Part shown: positions 43,168 through 51,616 of the stretch, in pieces
Layout of the letters: each line of letters starts with the position of its first letter
How positions within the stretch are numbered: the first letter of the stretch is position 1
Assembly: GCA_902524945.1 (NCBI GenBank)
Contig: CABZFF010000001.1
Location: 62,001-126,000, forward strand
DNA length: 64,000 nucleotides
Reading direction: 5' to 3'
Origin: an uncultured Pelagibacteraceae bacterium
GTDB taxonomy: Bacteria; Pseudomonadota; Alphaproteobacteria; Pelagibacterales; Pelagibacteraceae
The notes under the pieces: generated by a model
Database searches by the model: none
Told to the model about the DNA's origin: nothing
Seen by the model: the letters and a program-made list of their open reading frames with translations, nothing else
Program-made: the position numbers and the translations under genes

Positions 43168-43965
43168 ATTTTTTGTAACTTTATCTTTAGAAGTCCCTAA
43201 ATTAACTTCATCAAAGTAAACAGTCATATTTGGATAAGGTTTATCACCATGCTCTCTTTTCCAGCCACTGACAAAAGTTTGGTATATTCCAAAGTCTAAT
43301 CCTACTCCTCTTTTAGTATATGGAGTTAAGTTCTTGATATTCTCAGCATTTAAAATTAATCTATTATTAACAAAAACTTTCATAAAACCGTCATCTTCCC
43401 TTGAGAAACGACCACTAATTAATACGTCTGTCCATTTACCTTTCATATCATTTATCTTTAATGCTTTTTTCATCTCAACATACTCGCCGCTCCACATTCT
43501 TCCAATTTCTAACCATTCTCCAGTTCTATCCGTTACCATTAGAATAGGCTTCCAACCTCTCTCATAAAGTTGAACAAAAGTTGTTCTTACCGGTGCCACT
43601 GATTGATAATCGTTAGGTAAATAGATTGACGCTGAATACCAATAATCTTTTTTATCCTTTTGATGTTTTTTGAATTGCAACTCAGTTCTTTGTCTATCTT
43701 TTTTACAATCATTGTGTCCACTATCTTTACCACAATCACCTAATCTTACTTCAAATCTGTAAGATTTTTTCCCAGATCTTACAGGATGACCGTCTTTACT
43801 ATTAACTAATTTTAAAGAATATTTTTTCTTGTGTGAGATAGTTTTCTTTTTCACCTCAGTATTAGAAACATCTTTACTGTTTTTGGCCTCCAGATTTGAA
43901 AAACCTGATAATAAAATAGCAAATAAGAAAAAACTATTTCTTATATTTTTTAATATTTTCAACAT
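43156..43965 (-). CDS. Exported polysaccharide-lyase-like protein
   Basis: About 270 residues with a signal peptide (hydrophobic core SFFLFAILLSGFS, residues about 9-22). The mature part resembles heparin-lyase-like jelly-roll proteins: RFEVRLGDCGK, RQRTELQF, YWYSASIYLP, GKWTDVLISGRFS and GVGLDFGIYQTF. Two cysteine pairs in LGDCGK and NDCKKD suggest disulfides. The fold is clear, activity is not; the protein could cut or bind uronate-containing glycans. ATG at 43977 is an alternative start. The 5' end overlaps the gamma-carbonic-anhydrase-like gene by about 30 bases. Confidence 0.7.
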   Translation of the reverse strand: MLKILKNIRNSFFLFAILLSGFSNLEAKNSKDVSNTEVKKKTISHKKKYSLKLVNSKDGHPVRSGKKSYRFEVRLGDCGKDSGHNDCKKDRQRTELQFKKHQKDKKDYWYSASIYLPNDYQSVAPVRTTFVQLYERGWKPILMVTDRTGEWLEIGRMWSGEYVEMKKALKINDMKGKWTDVLISGRFSREDDGFMKVFVNNRLILNAENIKNLTPYTKRGVGLDFGIYQTFVSGWKREHGDKPYPNMTVYFDEVNLGTSKDKVTKNLGN

Positions 43966-44437
43966 AATCTCTGGCATTTTCTTTAATATGTTTTATTTCT
44001 TCATCTGTAACTTGTCTAACCACTTTACCAGGGCTACCAAGGACCAAAGATCTATCTGGAATAACTTTATTTTCTGTTACTAATGAATTAGCTCCGATGA
44101 TACAGTTTTTACCGATCTTTGCTTTATTTAAAATAGTTGAGCCTATTCCAATAATACAATCATCTGAAATTTCACATCCGTGAAGCATTACCATATGACC
44201 TACAGTAACTCCTTTGCCTACAATAGTTGGACATCCTGGATCTGTGTGTATTACGCTACCATCTTGAATATTCGAACCTTCACCAATAATGATTGGTTCT
44301 AAATCACCTCTTAAAGTTGCATTAAACCAAATATTAGAATTCTTTTTTAATTCAACTCTGCCAATGATAACTGCATTAGAAGCTACCCAGCTGTCTGGAT
44401 CCATTTTTGGAGTGTGACCGTTAACATCGTAAATCAT
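43934..44437 (-). CDS. Gamma-carbonic-anhydrase-like hexapeptide protein
   Basis: A 167-residue left-handed beta-helix protein. The three zinc histidines are recognisable in DGSVIHTD, VTVGHMVMLH with two histidines, and the RGDLEPI motif precedes them. This is the YrdA/CaiE-like gamma-CA family, present in most alphaproteobacteria and often without measured anhydrase activity. It overlaps the lyase-like gene at the 3' end and diverges from the thioredoxin-fold gene across 41 bases. Confidence 0.88.
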   Translation of the reverse strand: MIYDVNGHTPKMDPDSWVASNAVIIGRVELKKNSNIWFNATLRGDLEPIIIGEGSNIQDGSVIHTDPGCPTIVGKGVTVGHMVMLHGCEISDDCIIGIGSTILNKAKIGKNCIIGANSLVTENKVIPDRSLVLGSPGKVVRQVTDEEIKHIKENARDYVENIKKYKK

Positions 44438-44478
44438 AAATTTGCTGTAATGTATTATTAATTATCTTATAATATATT

Positions 44479-45036
44479 ATGGCTTTAACAAAGACACCAG
44501 TATGCGATTTTGGAAAAAAAGCTGAGGATTTCAAACTAAAATCAATAGAAAATAAAATAATCTCCCTAAATGATGTTAAAGGTGAAAAAGCTACACTTAT
44601 TATGTTCATATGTAATCACTGTCCTTATGTAAAAGCTATTATTCGTGATTTAGTGCAGGATTGTAACGAATTAAAAAAAAATGGGATTAACACTGTTGCA
44701 ATCATGTCTAATGATACTAAAAATTATCCTGAAGACTCTTTCGATAATATGATTAAATTTGCAAAAACAAATAATTTTGGAGAGATAAATTATTTAATAG
44801 ATGAAACACAAGAGATTGCAAGAAAGTACAGTGCAGTTTGTACACCTGATTTCTTTGGATACAATAAGGAATTAAAGCTTCAGTATCGAGGAAGATTTAG
44901 GGAACTAAAAGATTTAAAACCTGTCTCAAGCGGAGATAGTGATTTAAAAGTAGCGATGAAAATGATATCTGAAACGCAATCCGGTCCAAAAGAACAAACT
45001 CCTAGTATGGGATGTAATATAAAGTGGTTTAATTAA
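44479..45036 (+). CDS. Thioredoxin-fold AhpC/TSA family protein
   Basis: A 185-residue protein of the peroxiredoxin-like thioredoxin family. KKAEDFKLKSIENK begins the fold and MFICNHCPYVKAI near residue 49 places a CXXC-type site, CNHC, where peroxiredoxins have a single cysteine. The conserved cis-proline region is ARKYSAVCTPDFFGYN. Such CNHCPYVKA proteins are widespread but uncharacterised; a thiol reductase role is likely. The stop overlaps the glycosyltransferase start by one base. Confidence 0.85.
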   Translation: MALTKTPVCDFGKKAEDFKLKSIENKIISLNDVKGEKATLIMFICNHCPYVKAIIRDLVQDCNELKKNGINTVAIMSNDTKNYPEDSFDNMIKFAKTNNFGEINYLIDETQEIARKYSAVCTPDFFGYNKELKLQYRGRFRELKDLKPVSSGDSDLKVAMKMISETQSGPKEQTPSMGCNIKWFN

Positions 45037-46121
45037 TGTTTTTAGTTTCTACAAGAAATTTTCCACCTGAACTTGGCGGAATGCAGAGTCTAATGGAAGG
45101 TTTATCTAATGCTCTTACAAATCATGGTCCAGTGAAAGTTTTTGCAGACAATCATGAGCAAGCTAAAAAATATGATCAAAATTCTAAATTAAATATAGAG
45201 AGAGTTTCAGGTTTTAAAATTTTTAGAAAGTATAGAAAAGCTAATTTAATAAAAGATTTTATTAAACATAATCAAATACGTGCATGTTTCTTTGACCATT
45301 GGAAAAGTATTGAAAATATTGATTTAGATACTCTAAAGAAAACAAAATCATTCTGCTTAATTCACTCAAAGGAAATAAATCATCCTGTAGGCTCATCATT
45401 AAATAAAAGAGTTTTAAAAGCTTTAGAAAAAGCAGATTTTGTAATTGCAAATTCAAAATTTACAAAAGAATTAGGTTTAAAACTTGGCATTAAAGATATT
45501 AATGTTATCAATCCTGGTTGTAACTATCCTATTGCGGTAACTGATCCAGCTAGAGAATTTTCTAAAAATATTTATAGAAATGCATCGCCAAAATTAATTA
45601 CCATTTCAAGATTAGATAGCCGTAAAAGTCATCAAAATATTTTGATGTCTATTAAAAATCTTTTACCAAAATTTCCAAATCTGAAGTACGTATCAATCGG
45701 TGATGGAGATGAGAGAAAAAATCTTGAAAAATTAAAAAAAGAGTTAAGTTTAGGAAAAAATGTCGAATTAATTTTTAATTCAACTGAGCAAGAGAAAGTT
45801 GCTTTACTCGAACAATCAGATATATTCGTCATGCCCTCGGTTGTTTATAAAAAATCAGTTGAAGGATTTGGTATTTCTTATATTGAGGCAGCATCCTACG
45901 GAAAACCATCAGTTGGTGGAATTTATGGTGGTGAGGGAGATGCGATAAAATCTGGAATAACAGGATATCTTTGTAACGGTAACGATTTAAATGCTATTTA
46001 TGATACACTTTTAAAGATTTTATCAAATGAAAAATATAAAGAGCTCGGTGCTAATGCTTTTAAATTTTCAAAGGACTTTAGTTGGGAAAAAATTATAAAA
46101 AATTATATTAATTTAATTTAG
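45036..46121 (+). CDS. Glycosyltransferase family 4 (GT-B)
   Basis: A 361-residue GT-B glycosyltransferase. The N-terminal acceptor domain starts FPPELGGMQSLMEGLS, the donor domain contains ISRLDSRKSHQN and the family signature VEGFGISYIEAASYGKPSVGG near residue 270, with the glutamates that contact the nucleotide sugar. It likely adds a hexose during lipopolysaccharide or capsule building at the inner membrane. It starts on the last base of the previous gene and overlaps the convergent GT9 gene by 14 bases. Confidence 0.88.
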   Translation: MFLVSTRNFPPELGGMQSLMEGLSNALTNHGPVKVFADNHEQAKKYDQNSKLNIERVSGFKIFRKYRKANLIKDFIKHNQIRACFFDHWKSIENIDLDTLKKTKSFCLIHSKEINHPVGSSLNKRVLKALEKADFVIANSKFTKELGLKLGIKDINVINPGCNYPIAVTDPAREFSKNIYRNASPKLITISRLDSRKSHQNILMSIKNLLPKFPNLKYVSIGDGDERKNLEKLKKELSLGKNVELIFNSTEQEKVALLEQSDIFVMPSVVYKKSVEGFGISYIEAASYGKPSVGGIYGGEGDAIKSGITGYLCNGNDLNAIYDTLLKILSNEKYKELGANAFKFSKDFSWEKIIKNYINLI

Positions 46122-47040
46122 ATTTGACTTTTTCTAAAACAGTTTCAACTGTTAAATTATTTAAATTACCGACACTAATAGCTTTAAAATTAAAATTTTC
46201 AATACTTACTTTCTTTGCAGTAGTATGACTGCCAAAAAGCACAACTCCCATTTTATCTAAATGTGAAGCTATATGAGCTGGTCCTGTATCATTTGCAATA
46301 ATAAATTTTGCATTACTTATTAAAGATATTAAAGTTTTAATATTAATTGGCTCATTATTATCTAGAACTACTTTAGCATTTAATTCCTTAGCTTCTTCAA
46401 TTTCATCTGGTCCCGGAGCTAATAAAACTGGATACTTATTTTTATAATCTTGTTTTAATCTTGAAATTAAATCTTTAAAAAAAGGCCATTTTTTTTGAGG
46501 AAGTTTTTTTGAACAAAAAGGGAATAACAAAATATAATCATTATTTGCATACTGTTTAGCTAATCTTGATATATCTGATATAGCCCAACTTAAATCTATA
46601 TTTTTTACAAATTCAGTTTGTATACCACTTTTTTTTAATTGAATTTCCATTCTATCAAGAACTGGGTCTTTATCGAAATCTCTTTTTTTTTGACCTGGCT
46701 CTAATGAAGTTTCAGTAGACGACCACTCCACGTTTTTTAGAATAAATCTTTTATAAAATTTTGTTCTGCTTGAATTTTGTAAATCAAAAATTTTTGTAAA
46801 ATTGTATTTTGCTAGATTTTTTTTTAGATTATTAAGATAAAATAAATTCCATCTGGGCAACCTCTTGTCTATTATAACACCATCTATATAAGGGCATTCT
46901 GACATAAAAACCGCATATGGCTGAGCTGTAAGTAAAAAAACTTTTCTATTTTTGTAAAAATTTTTTATATCTTTTAAAGCTCCATTTGCTTGAACTAAAT
47001 CACCTAAAGAACCATGCTTTATTATTAATATATTTGACAT
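46108..47040 (-). CDS. Glycosyltransferase family 9 (heptosyltransferase-like)
   Basis: A 310-residue member of family GT9. ILIIKHGSLGDLVQANGALKD at the N-terminus, LLFPFCSKKLPQKKWP in the middle and IANDTGPAHIASHLDK near residue 245 are the heptosyltransferase hallmarks. It would transfer a heptose-like sugar onto the LPS core. The acceptor and sugar cannot be told from the sequence. It diverges from a small gene at 47087 across 46 bases. Confidence 0.88.
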   Translation of the reverse strand: MSNILIIKHGSLGDLVQANGALKDIKNFYKNRKVFLLTAQPYAVFMSECPYIDGVIIDKRLPRWNLFYLNNLKKNLAKYNFTKIFDLQNSSRTKFYKRFILKNVEWSSTETSLEPGQKKRDFDKDPVLDRMEIQLKKSGIQTEFVKNIDLSWAISDISRLAKQYANNDYILLFPFCSKKLPQKKWPFFKDLISRLKQDYKNKYPVLLAPGPDEIEEAKELNAKVVLDNNEPINIKTLISLISNAKFIIANDTGPAHIASHLDKMGVVLFGSHTTAKKVSIENFNFKAISVGNLNNLTVETVLEKVKSKLN

Positions 47041-47086
47041 TATTATTTCGAAGTATATTTAATGATTAATATAGTCAAATATAAAT

Positions 47087-47482
47087 ATGAGCGAGAATAT
47101 GGACAAAATATTGGCAGAAATTTCAGTTGGTGAATTAATAGATAAAATAACGATTTTAGAAATCAAAAAAGAAAAAATAACAGATAAAGAAAAATTAGCT
47201 AACGTACAAAAAGAATTAAATTCATTATCTGCTACTATGGAAAGATATATACCAAACACTAATGATATTATAAATCATAAAAAAGATTTGAAAGAAGTAA
47301 ATACAAAATTATGGGATGTAGAAAACGGTAAAAGAGCAGCTGAAAAAAAGAAAATATTTGATAAAGAATTTATAAATCTATCTAGAAGTGTTTATAAATT
47401 AAATGATAGAAGAGCTGGAATTAAATTATCGATTAATAATATTCTAGGTTCAAACATTAAAGAAGTTAAATCGCACGAATAA
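47087..47482 (+). CDS. DUF6165-like small coiled-coil protein
   Basis: A 131-residue charged, helical protein. The segment EISVGELIDKITILEIKKEK is characteristic of DUF6165 proteins, found near LPS or capsule glycosyltransferases in several bacteria. Heptad-like spacing of hydrophobic residues suggests a coiled coil through residues 10-110, and no membrane segment is seen. The role is unknown; association with surface-glycan genes suggests a structural or regulatory part. One base separates its stop from that of the convergent nitrilase-family gene. Confidence 0.7.
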   Translation: MSENMDKILAEISVGELIDKITILEIKKEKITDKEKLANVQKELNSLSATMERYIPNTNDIINHKKDLKEVNTKLWDVENGKRAAEKKKIFDKEFINLSRSVYKLNDRRAGIKLSINNILGSNIKEVKSHE

Positions 47483-47483
47483 T

Positions 47484-48281
47484 TTAGTCTTTTTTTAAAC
47501 TAGGAATTTTTTTTCTTAATAAATTAGCTTGGTCGGGATTTATTGAAGTTGTTATCACTCCCTCTGTTTTTTTAATTTCTTTTAAAATTTTTCCATCTGG
47601 TGAAATTATTAATGAATGTCCAAATGTTTTTCTTCCATTATAATGTTTACCTGATTGAGCAGGGGCAAAGATAAAACAAAAATTTTCAATCGCTCTGGCT
47701 TTAAGTAAAGTATGCCAATGTTTTTTTCCAGTAGTTTGTGTAAATGCTGATGGTACTGACAAAAATATCGCGCCAGCCTTTGAAAGTTTCCTGTAAAGAT
47801 TTGGAAATCTCAAGTCATAACATACTGTAAGACCTATTTTTCCCCATGGTAACTTAAATAATTTAATTTTTTTCCCAGCCTTAAAAGTTTTTGACTCAAA
47901 ATATTTCTCTTTTTTGCTTAAAACTACATCATACATATGAATTTTATCGTAATAAGTTTTAATTGTACCTTTATCATTGACTAACACTGATCTATTTACC
48001 AAATTATTTTTTGAAATTTTTATGGCAAGTGAACCGACTAAAATCCATTTTTTATATTTTTTTGCCAATCTTCTAATGCCTGTCAAATAAATATCTTTTT
48101 TCATGGAAGTACATACACTTAGTAATTTTTTTCTTTGTAAAGAAAATAATGATGAGATTTCAGGAGTTAAAATAAAATCAGTTTTTTGGCTTACAGCTTT
48201 TTTAATTAGTTTTTCTGTTTTTTTTAAATTTGAAAAAATATTGTCATTTGATTTTAGTTGAATACACGAAACTCTAAACAT
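47484..48281 (-). CDS. Carbon-nitrogen hydrolase (nitrilase superfamily, Nit1-like)
   Basis: A 265-residue nitrilase-fold hydrolase. The catalytic triad is visible: glutamate 41 in TPEIS, lysine in YDKIHMYD and cysteine in GLTVCYDLRFP. The arrangement and the LPWGKIGLTVCYD sequence match the Nit1/deaminated-glutathione amidase branch, which repairs a side product of transaminases. It diverges from a methyltransferase gene across 58 bases. Other amides cannot be excluded as substrates. Confidence 0.9.
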   Translation of the reverse strand: MFRVSCIQLKSNDNIFSNLKKTEKLIKKAVSQKTDFILTPEISSLFSLQRKKLLSVCTSMKKDIYLTGIRRLAKKYKKWILVGSLAIKISKNNLVNRSVLVNDKGTIKTYYDKIHMYDVVLSKKEKYFESKTFKAGKKIKLFKLPWGKIGLTVCYDLRFPNLYRKLSKAGAIFLSVPSAFTQTTGKKHWHTLLKARAIENFCFIFAPAQSGKHYNGRKTFGHSLIISPDGKILKEIKKTEGVITTSINPDQANLLRKKIPSLKKD

Positions 48282-48339
48282 ATAAGATTTTTAATTTTCA
48301 CCTATTAAATTTATCAATAATCACATATATAGGCTGTAA

Positions 48340-49062
48340 ATGAAAAATTTGATAGCAAAAAAAATTAATAGACTTTTAACAAGTAAAAATTCAATGAAAA
48401 TATTTCATTTTTTTCATTATTTGCTTGGTGGATTTAATTCAAAAAAAATAGAGGTAAGTTTTGAAGATAAAAAAAGTCGATTGGAGATAATTCAAAATAT
48501 TATTAATAGAAAAAAATATCAGTCATATCTAGAAATAGGAACATTCAAGGACGAACTGTTTGGTTCTGTAAATTGTAATTATAAAATTGGAGTAGATCCC
48601 GTTTCTGGAGGAAATGTGAGAAAAACTAGTGATGATTTTTTTTCGACTAATAATGAAAAATTTGATTTAATTTTTATTGATGGTTTGCATCACTATGAGC
48701 AAGTCAAGAAAGATATAATTAACTCAATAAATGCCTTAAACGAAAAAGGAATTATATTAATGCATGATTGTTTACCTAGAGATTATTATTATCAAGCTGT
48801 TCCAAGATCGCAATACGACTGGAATGGAGATACATGGAAAGCATTTTTAGAATTTAGAGTAGACGAAAATGTTGACTCTTATTGTTGTTATGCAGATCAA
48901 GGAATAGGGATAATTATAAAAAGAAAAAACAGAAATAAATTAAATATTGTCTCAAAAAATTTTAAAAAGTTTAACTTTAATACTTTTGCTTCAAATTATC
49001 GAGAATATCTGAATTTAATTAATTATGATGAATTAATTCAAATAATTGATAAACATGAATAA
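48340..49062 (+). CDS. Class I SAM-dependent methyltransferase
   Basis: A 240-residue methyltransferase-fold protein with YLEIGTFKDELFG near residue 66, GVDPVSGGN and LIFIDGLHHYEQVKKDI near residue 111, the same DG-H motif type as in the two genes at 7933 and 32893. The N-terminal 50 residues are basic. GDTWKAFLEFR near residue 165 resembles glycosyltransferase-associated methyltransferases. It overlaps the following GT2 gene by eight bases, so a glycan substrate is likely. Confidence 0.75.
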   Translation: MKNLIAKKINRLLTSKNSMKIFHFFHYLLGGFNSKKIEVSFEDKKSRLEIIQNIINRKKYQSYLEIGTFKDELFGSVNCNYKIGVDPVSGGNVRKTSDDFFSTNNEKFDLIFIDGLHHYEQVKKDIINSINALNEKGIILMHDCLPRDYYYQAVPRSQYDWNGDTWKAFLEFRVDENVDSYCCYADQGIGIIIKRKNRNKLNIVSKNFKKFNFNTFASNYREYLNLINYDELIQIIDKHE

Positions 49063-49924
49063 AGATTTAACTATAGTTTTTAGCTCTTACCAAAGTCAGC
49101 ATTTACTTGAGGGTTTCTTAAAAGACTTTGACGGTAAATATAAAATTATAATTATAGAAAACTCCTTGGATAGATCAATAAAAAAAAAATTAGAGTCTAA
49201 ATTTAAGAGCGTAGAAGTAATTATTCCAAATAAAAATCTTGGTTTAGCTAAAAGTTATAATTTAGGTATAAAAAAAGCAAAAACTAAATTTATCTTTCTT
49301 AATAATCCAGATATGATAATTAAAAATCAATCTATTAAAAATCTTATTGCTTGTGCTAAAAAAATCAAAAAATTTGGAGCAATTTCTCCAGCTTATAGAA
49401 ATCAAAAAATTTTCAAAAATTTTGAAGTATTTAGTAAAAAAAAAATAAATAAATCAGCTTTGTTTAAAAAATTTAAAATTATTGAAGTAGATTTACTTGA
49501 TAATAATTTTTTGGTTGATAAAAAACAAATTCAAAATTCACTGTTTGATGAAAATTATTTCTTATATTTTGAAACATTTGACTTCACCCGTAATCTTGCT
49601 AAGCAGGGTAAAAAAATTTATGTAGTTAAAAAAATCAGATTCCATCATCTTGGATCAAGCTTACGATCAGAATATAAAAATTTGATAATTAAAACTAGAT
49701 CTTTTCATTACAGTTGGTCAAAGTTTTATTATTTGAAAAAAAACTTTAATTATTTCTTTGCATTAAGAAAAATTCTACCTAATATTTTTCAATCTATTAA
49801 AAAGATTTTAATTGGTATAATAAAATTAGACTTTAGATTAGTTCAGTTAAGTTTATTAGAATTATTAGGTATTTTTTCTGGTATTCTTTATTTAAAGTCT
49901 TTTTATAGGCCTAAAAACACATAA
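49055..49924 (+). CDS. Glycosyltransferase family 2 (rhamnosyltransferase-like)
   Basis: A 289-residue GT-A glycosyltransferase. NKNLGLAKSYNLGIKKAKTK and LNNPDMIIKN near residue 85 correspond to the conserved nucleotide-sugar site, where the usual DXD reads NPD, as in WbbL-type rhamnosyltransferases. The acceptor-side motif is NYFLYFETFDFTRNL. A C-terminal hydrophobic stretch may attach it to the membrane. I prefer ATG at 49055; an in-frame TTG is nine bases upstream. One base separates its stop from that of the convergent polyamine gene. Confidence 0.85.
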   Translation: MNKDLTIVFSSYQSQHLLEGFLKDFDGKYKIIIIENSLDRSIKKKLESKFKSVEVIIPNKNLGLAKSYNLGIKKAKTKFIFLNNPDMIIKNQSIKNLIACAKKIKKFGAISPAYRNQKIFKNFEVFSKKKINKSALFKKFKIIEVDLLDNNFLVDKKQIQNSLFDENYFLYFETFDFTRNLAKQGKKIYVVKKIRFHHLGSSLRSEYKNLIIKTRSFHYSWSKFYYLKKNFNYFFALRKILPNIFQSIKKILIGIIKLDFRLVQLSLLELLGIFSGILYLKSFYRPKNT

Positions 49925-49925
49925 G

Positions 49926-50966
49926 TTATTTCATCACAGACGAGGCGAAATTCCAATTACAGTCAAAGCTAGGAATATAAGCGCCGGAAATTCTTACATT
50001 TCCAAAGCTTTTTTCTAAAACTTTACACCAATTTTCAACTTGTTTTGGTTTTTTATCATGGCTACCAACTTGAGCGGTTATAACTCCACCTTTTTTAAGA
50101 ATTCTTTTAAGTCCCCTCATATTTTTTCTCGCAAGATCGATACAATACTGATCATCATTTAAATCAACGAAAATTTTATCATATTTGGAGTCCTCTATTT
50201 CTTTAATACTTTTAAATGCATCGCCCCAAAAAGTTTTAATCCTATTGCTTTTTTTAACTTTTGAACAAACTTTAGGTAAATGGCGATAACAAACGTCAAC
50301 TATTTCCGGGTCAAGTTCAAACCAATCTATATAATTTGAATTATTTTCTAAGCATGCTCGAGCTACACCACCATCTCCGCCACCGATAATTGCAACATTA
50401 TTATTTTTTTTACTTAGATCGTAACTTGATTTAAAAAAATTTGAGCTGTAAATTTTTTCATCTTTTTCAGCTACTTGAATTTCATGATCAATAAATAATG
50501 CATGACCAAACTCTTCTAAATCCATAATTTCAACAAACTGGCCCACTTTAGAAGTGAATTTTTCTAAAACATCTTTAACTACATAAAATTTCTTTTGACC
50601 TGGGGTGCTATAAATATCATCATAAAGACCTACGCTACTCCGATCAAAAGCATTAGCCACTACTCTTTGATGATCGATCTCTTTTCTTAAAATTTTTAGA
50701 GCTACTTTGGGGTTCACTTTTCCGCAAGTAAAAAAATCAAAGCTTATTACTCCTCTTTCAGGAAAGGTATGAAAACTAAAATGGCTCTCCGACAATAAAG
50801 CAACTAAAGTAAAGCCTTGTGGTTCAAATTTATGGGAAGCAACATTTAATATTTCCACCTTTGCAGCTTTTGCTATTTTGTAAATAACTTTTTCGTAAAA
50901 CTCTGGTGAATAGTCTTTTTTAACACCAAGAAAATCAATGGCAATGTGCTCACCAACTTTAATCAT
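49926..50966 (-). CDS. SpeD-SpeE fusion: AdoMet-decarboxylase-like plus spermidine-synthase-like
   Basis: A 346-residue fusion. Residues 1 to about 115 form a SpeD (SpeH-type) pyruvoyl decarboxylase: EPQG, then the self-cleavage site SES-H with Glu60/Ser61, His66 in FHTFPERG and Cys81 in FFTCGK. Residues about 120-346 form an aminopropyltransferase with GGGDGGVARACL near residue 190 and WFELDPEIV. Where Thermotoga SpeD has Ser55 I see Thr53. The N-terminal half could decarboxylate S-adenosylmethionine, or ornithine or arginine as reported for some SpeD relatives. The C-terminal half would make spermidine (or similar) and release methylthioadenosine, which the downstream genes can use. It lies last in the minus-strand cluster. 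Confidence 0.88.
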   Translation of the reverse strand: MIKVGEHIAIDFLGVKKDYSPEFYEKVIYKIAKAAKVEILNVASHKFEPQGFTLVALLSESHFSFHTFPERGVISFDFFTCGKVNPKVALKILRKEIDHQRVVANAFDRSSVGLYDDIYSTPGQKKFYVVKDVLEKFTSKVGQFVEIMDLEEFGHALFIDHEIQVAEKDEKIYSSNFFKSSYDLSKKNNNVAIIGGGDGGVARACLENNSNYIDWFELDPEIVDVCYRHLPKVCSKVKKSNRIKTFWGDAFKSIKEIEDSKYDKIFVDLNDDQYCIDLARKNMRGLKRILKKGGVITAQVGSHDKKPKQVENWCKVLEKSFGNVRISGAYIPSFDCNWNFASSVMK

Positions 50967-50971
50967 AAAAA

Positions 50972-51616
50972 TTACCCTTTTTTATAATTTTTAAATTTTC
51001 CTAAGACAATTTTCATTTCTTTTTTTGAAAGAATCTTAGGTATTCCAATTCTTAAGGCATTTATATATTGATGGCAAATATTTTCGATCTCTTGAGCAAG
51101 TTCAAAAGTCTTCTCTAAATTTTCTCCAAAAGCAACCTGACCGTGATTAGCAATCAAACATGCTGTTCTATTTTTTAAAGCTTTGATTATATTTTTTGAA
51201 AGATTTTTTGTTCCAAATGTTGCATATTTAGTGCATTTAATATCTTCTCCACCTGCTACTGCAACCATATAGTGAAAAGCTGGGATTTTTTTTTGATGAG
51301 AAGACACTGCTGTTGCACAAGTTGAATGAGCGTGAACTATAGCTTCAGCCTCTTTTTTATTCACATAAATATCCTGATGGAATCTCCATTCTGATGAAGG
51401 TTTTCCTTTTTTTTTATCATAAACACCTTTGAGCGAAACAAAGACAATGTCTTTTGTTTTTAAAGACGAGTACTTTCTTCCCGACGGAGTAATATAAAAA
51501 CCATCCACTCCTTTTTCTTTTGCTCTTGCAGAGATATTTCCAGATCTTAAAGCAGATAAATTATTAATATTTAATTTTTTTGAATATTTTATTACTTCTG
51601 ACTTTAGCTTAATCAT
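50972..51616 (-). CDS. Class II aldolase (FucA-like, probably 5-methylthioribulose-1-phosphate aldolase)
   Basis: A 214-residue class II aldolase with strong resemblance to L-fuculose phosphate aldolase. SSEWRFH near residue 77 supplies the catalytic glutamate, IVHAHSTCATAV the first zinc histidines and LIANHGQVAFG the last. In the company of MtnA and MtnP the likely substrate is 5-methylthioribulose 1-phosphate, split to DHAP and methylthioacetaldehyde (the DHAP shunt), rather than fuculose phosphate. MtnB, a dehydratase of the same fold, is the main alternative. It begins on the last base of the hydrolase gene. Confidence 0.82.
   Translation of the reverse strand: MIKLKSEVIKYSKKLNINNLSALRSGNISARAKEKGVDGFYITPSGRKYSSLKTKDIVFVSLKGVYDKKKGKPSSEWRFHQDIYVNKKEAEAIVHAHSTCATAVSSHQKKIPAFHYMVAVAGGEDIKCTKYATFGTKNLSKNIIKALKNRTACLIANHGQVAFGENLEKTFELAQEIENICHQYINALRIGIPKILSKKEMKIVLGKFKNYKKG

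Noticed and set aside
44421-44609. 62-codon minus-strand frame spanning the start of the thioredoxin-fold gene
   Set aside because: Overlaps the divergent promoter region and the coding start of two well-supported genes; no family motif.
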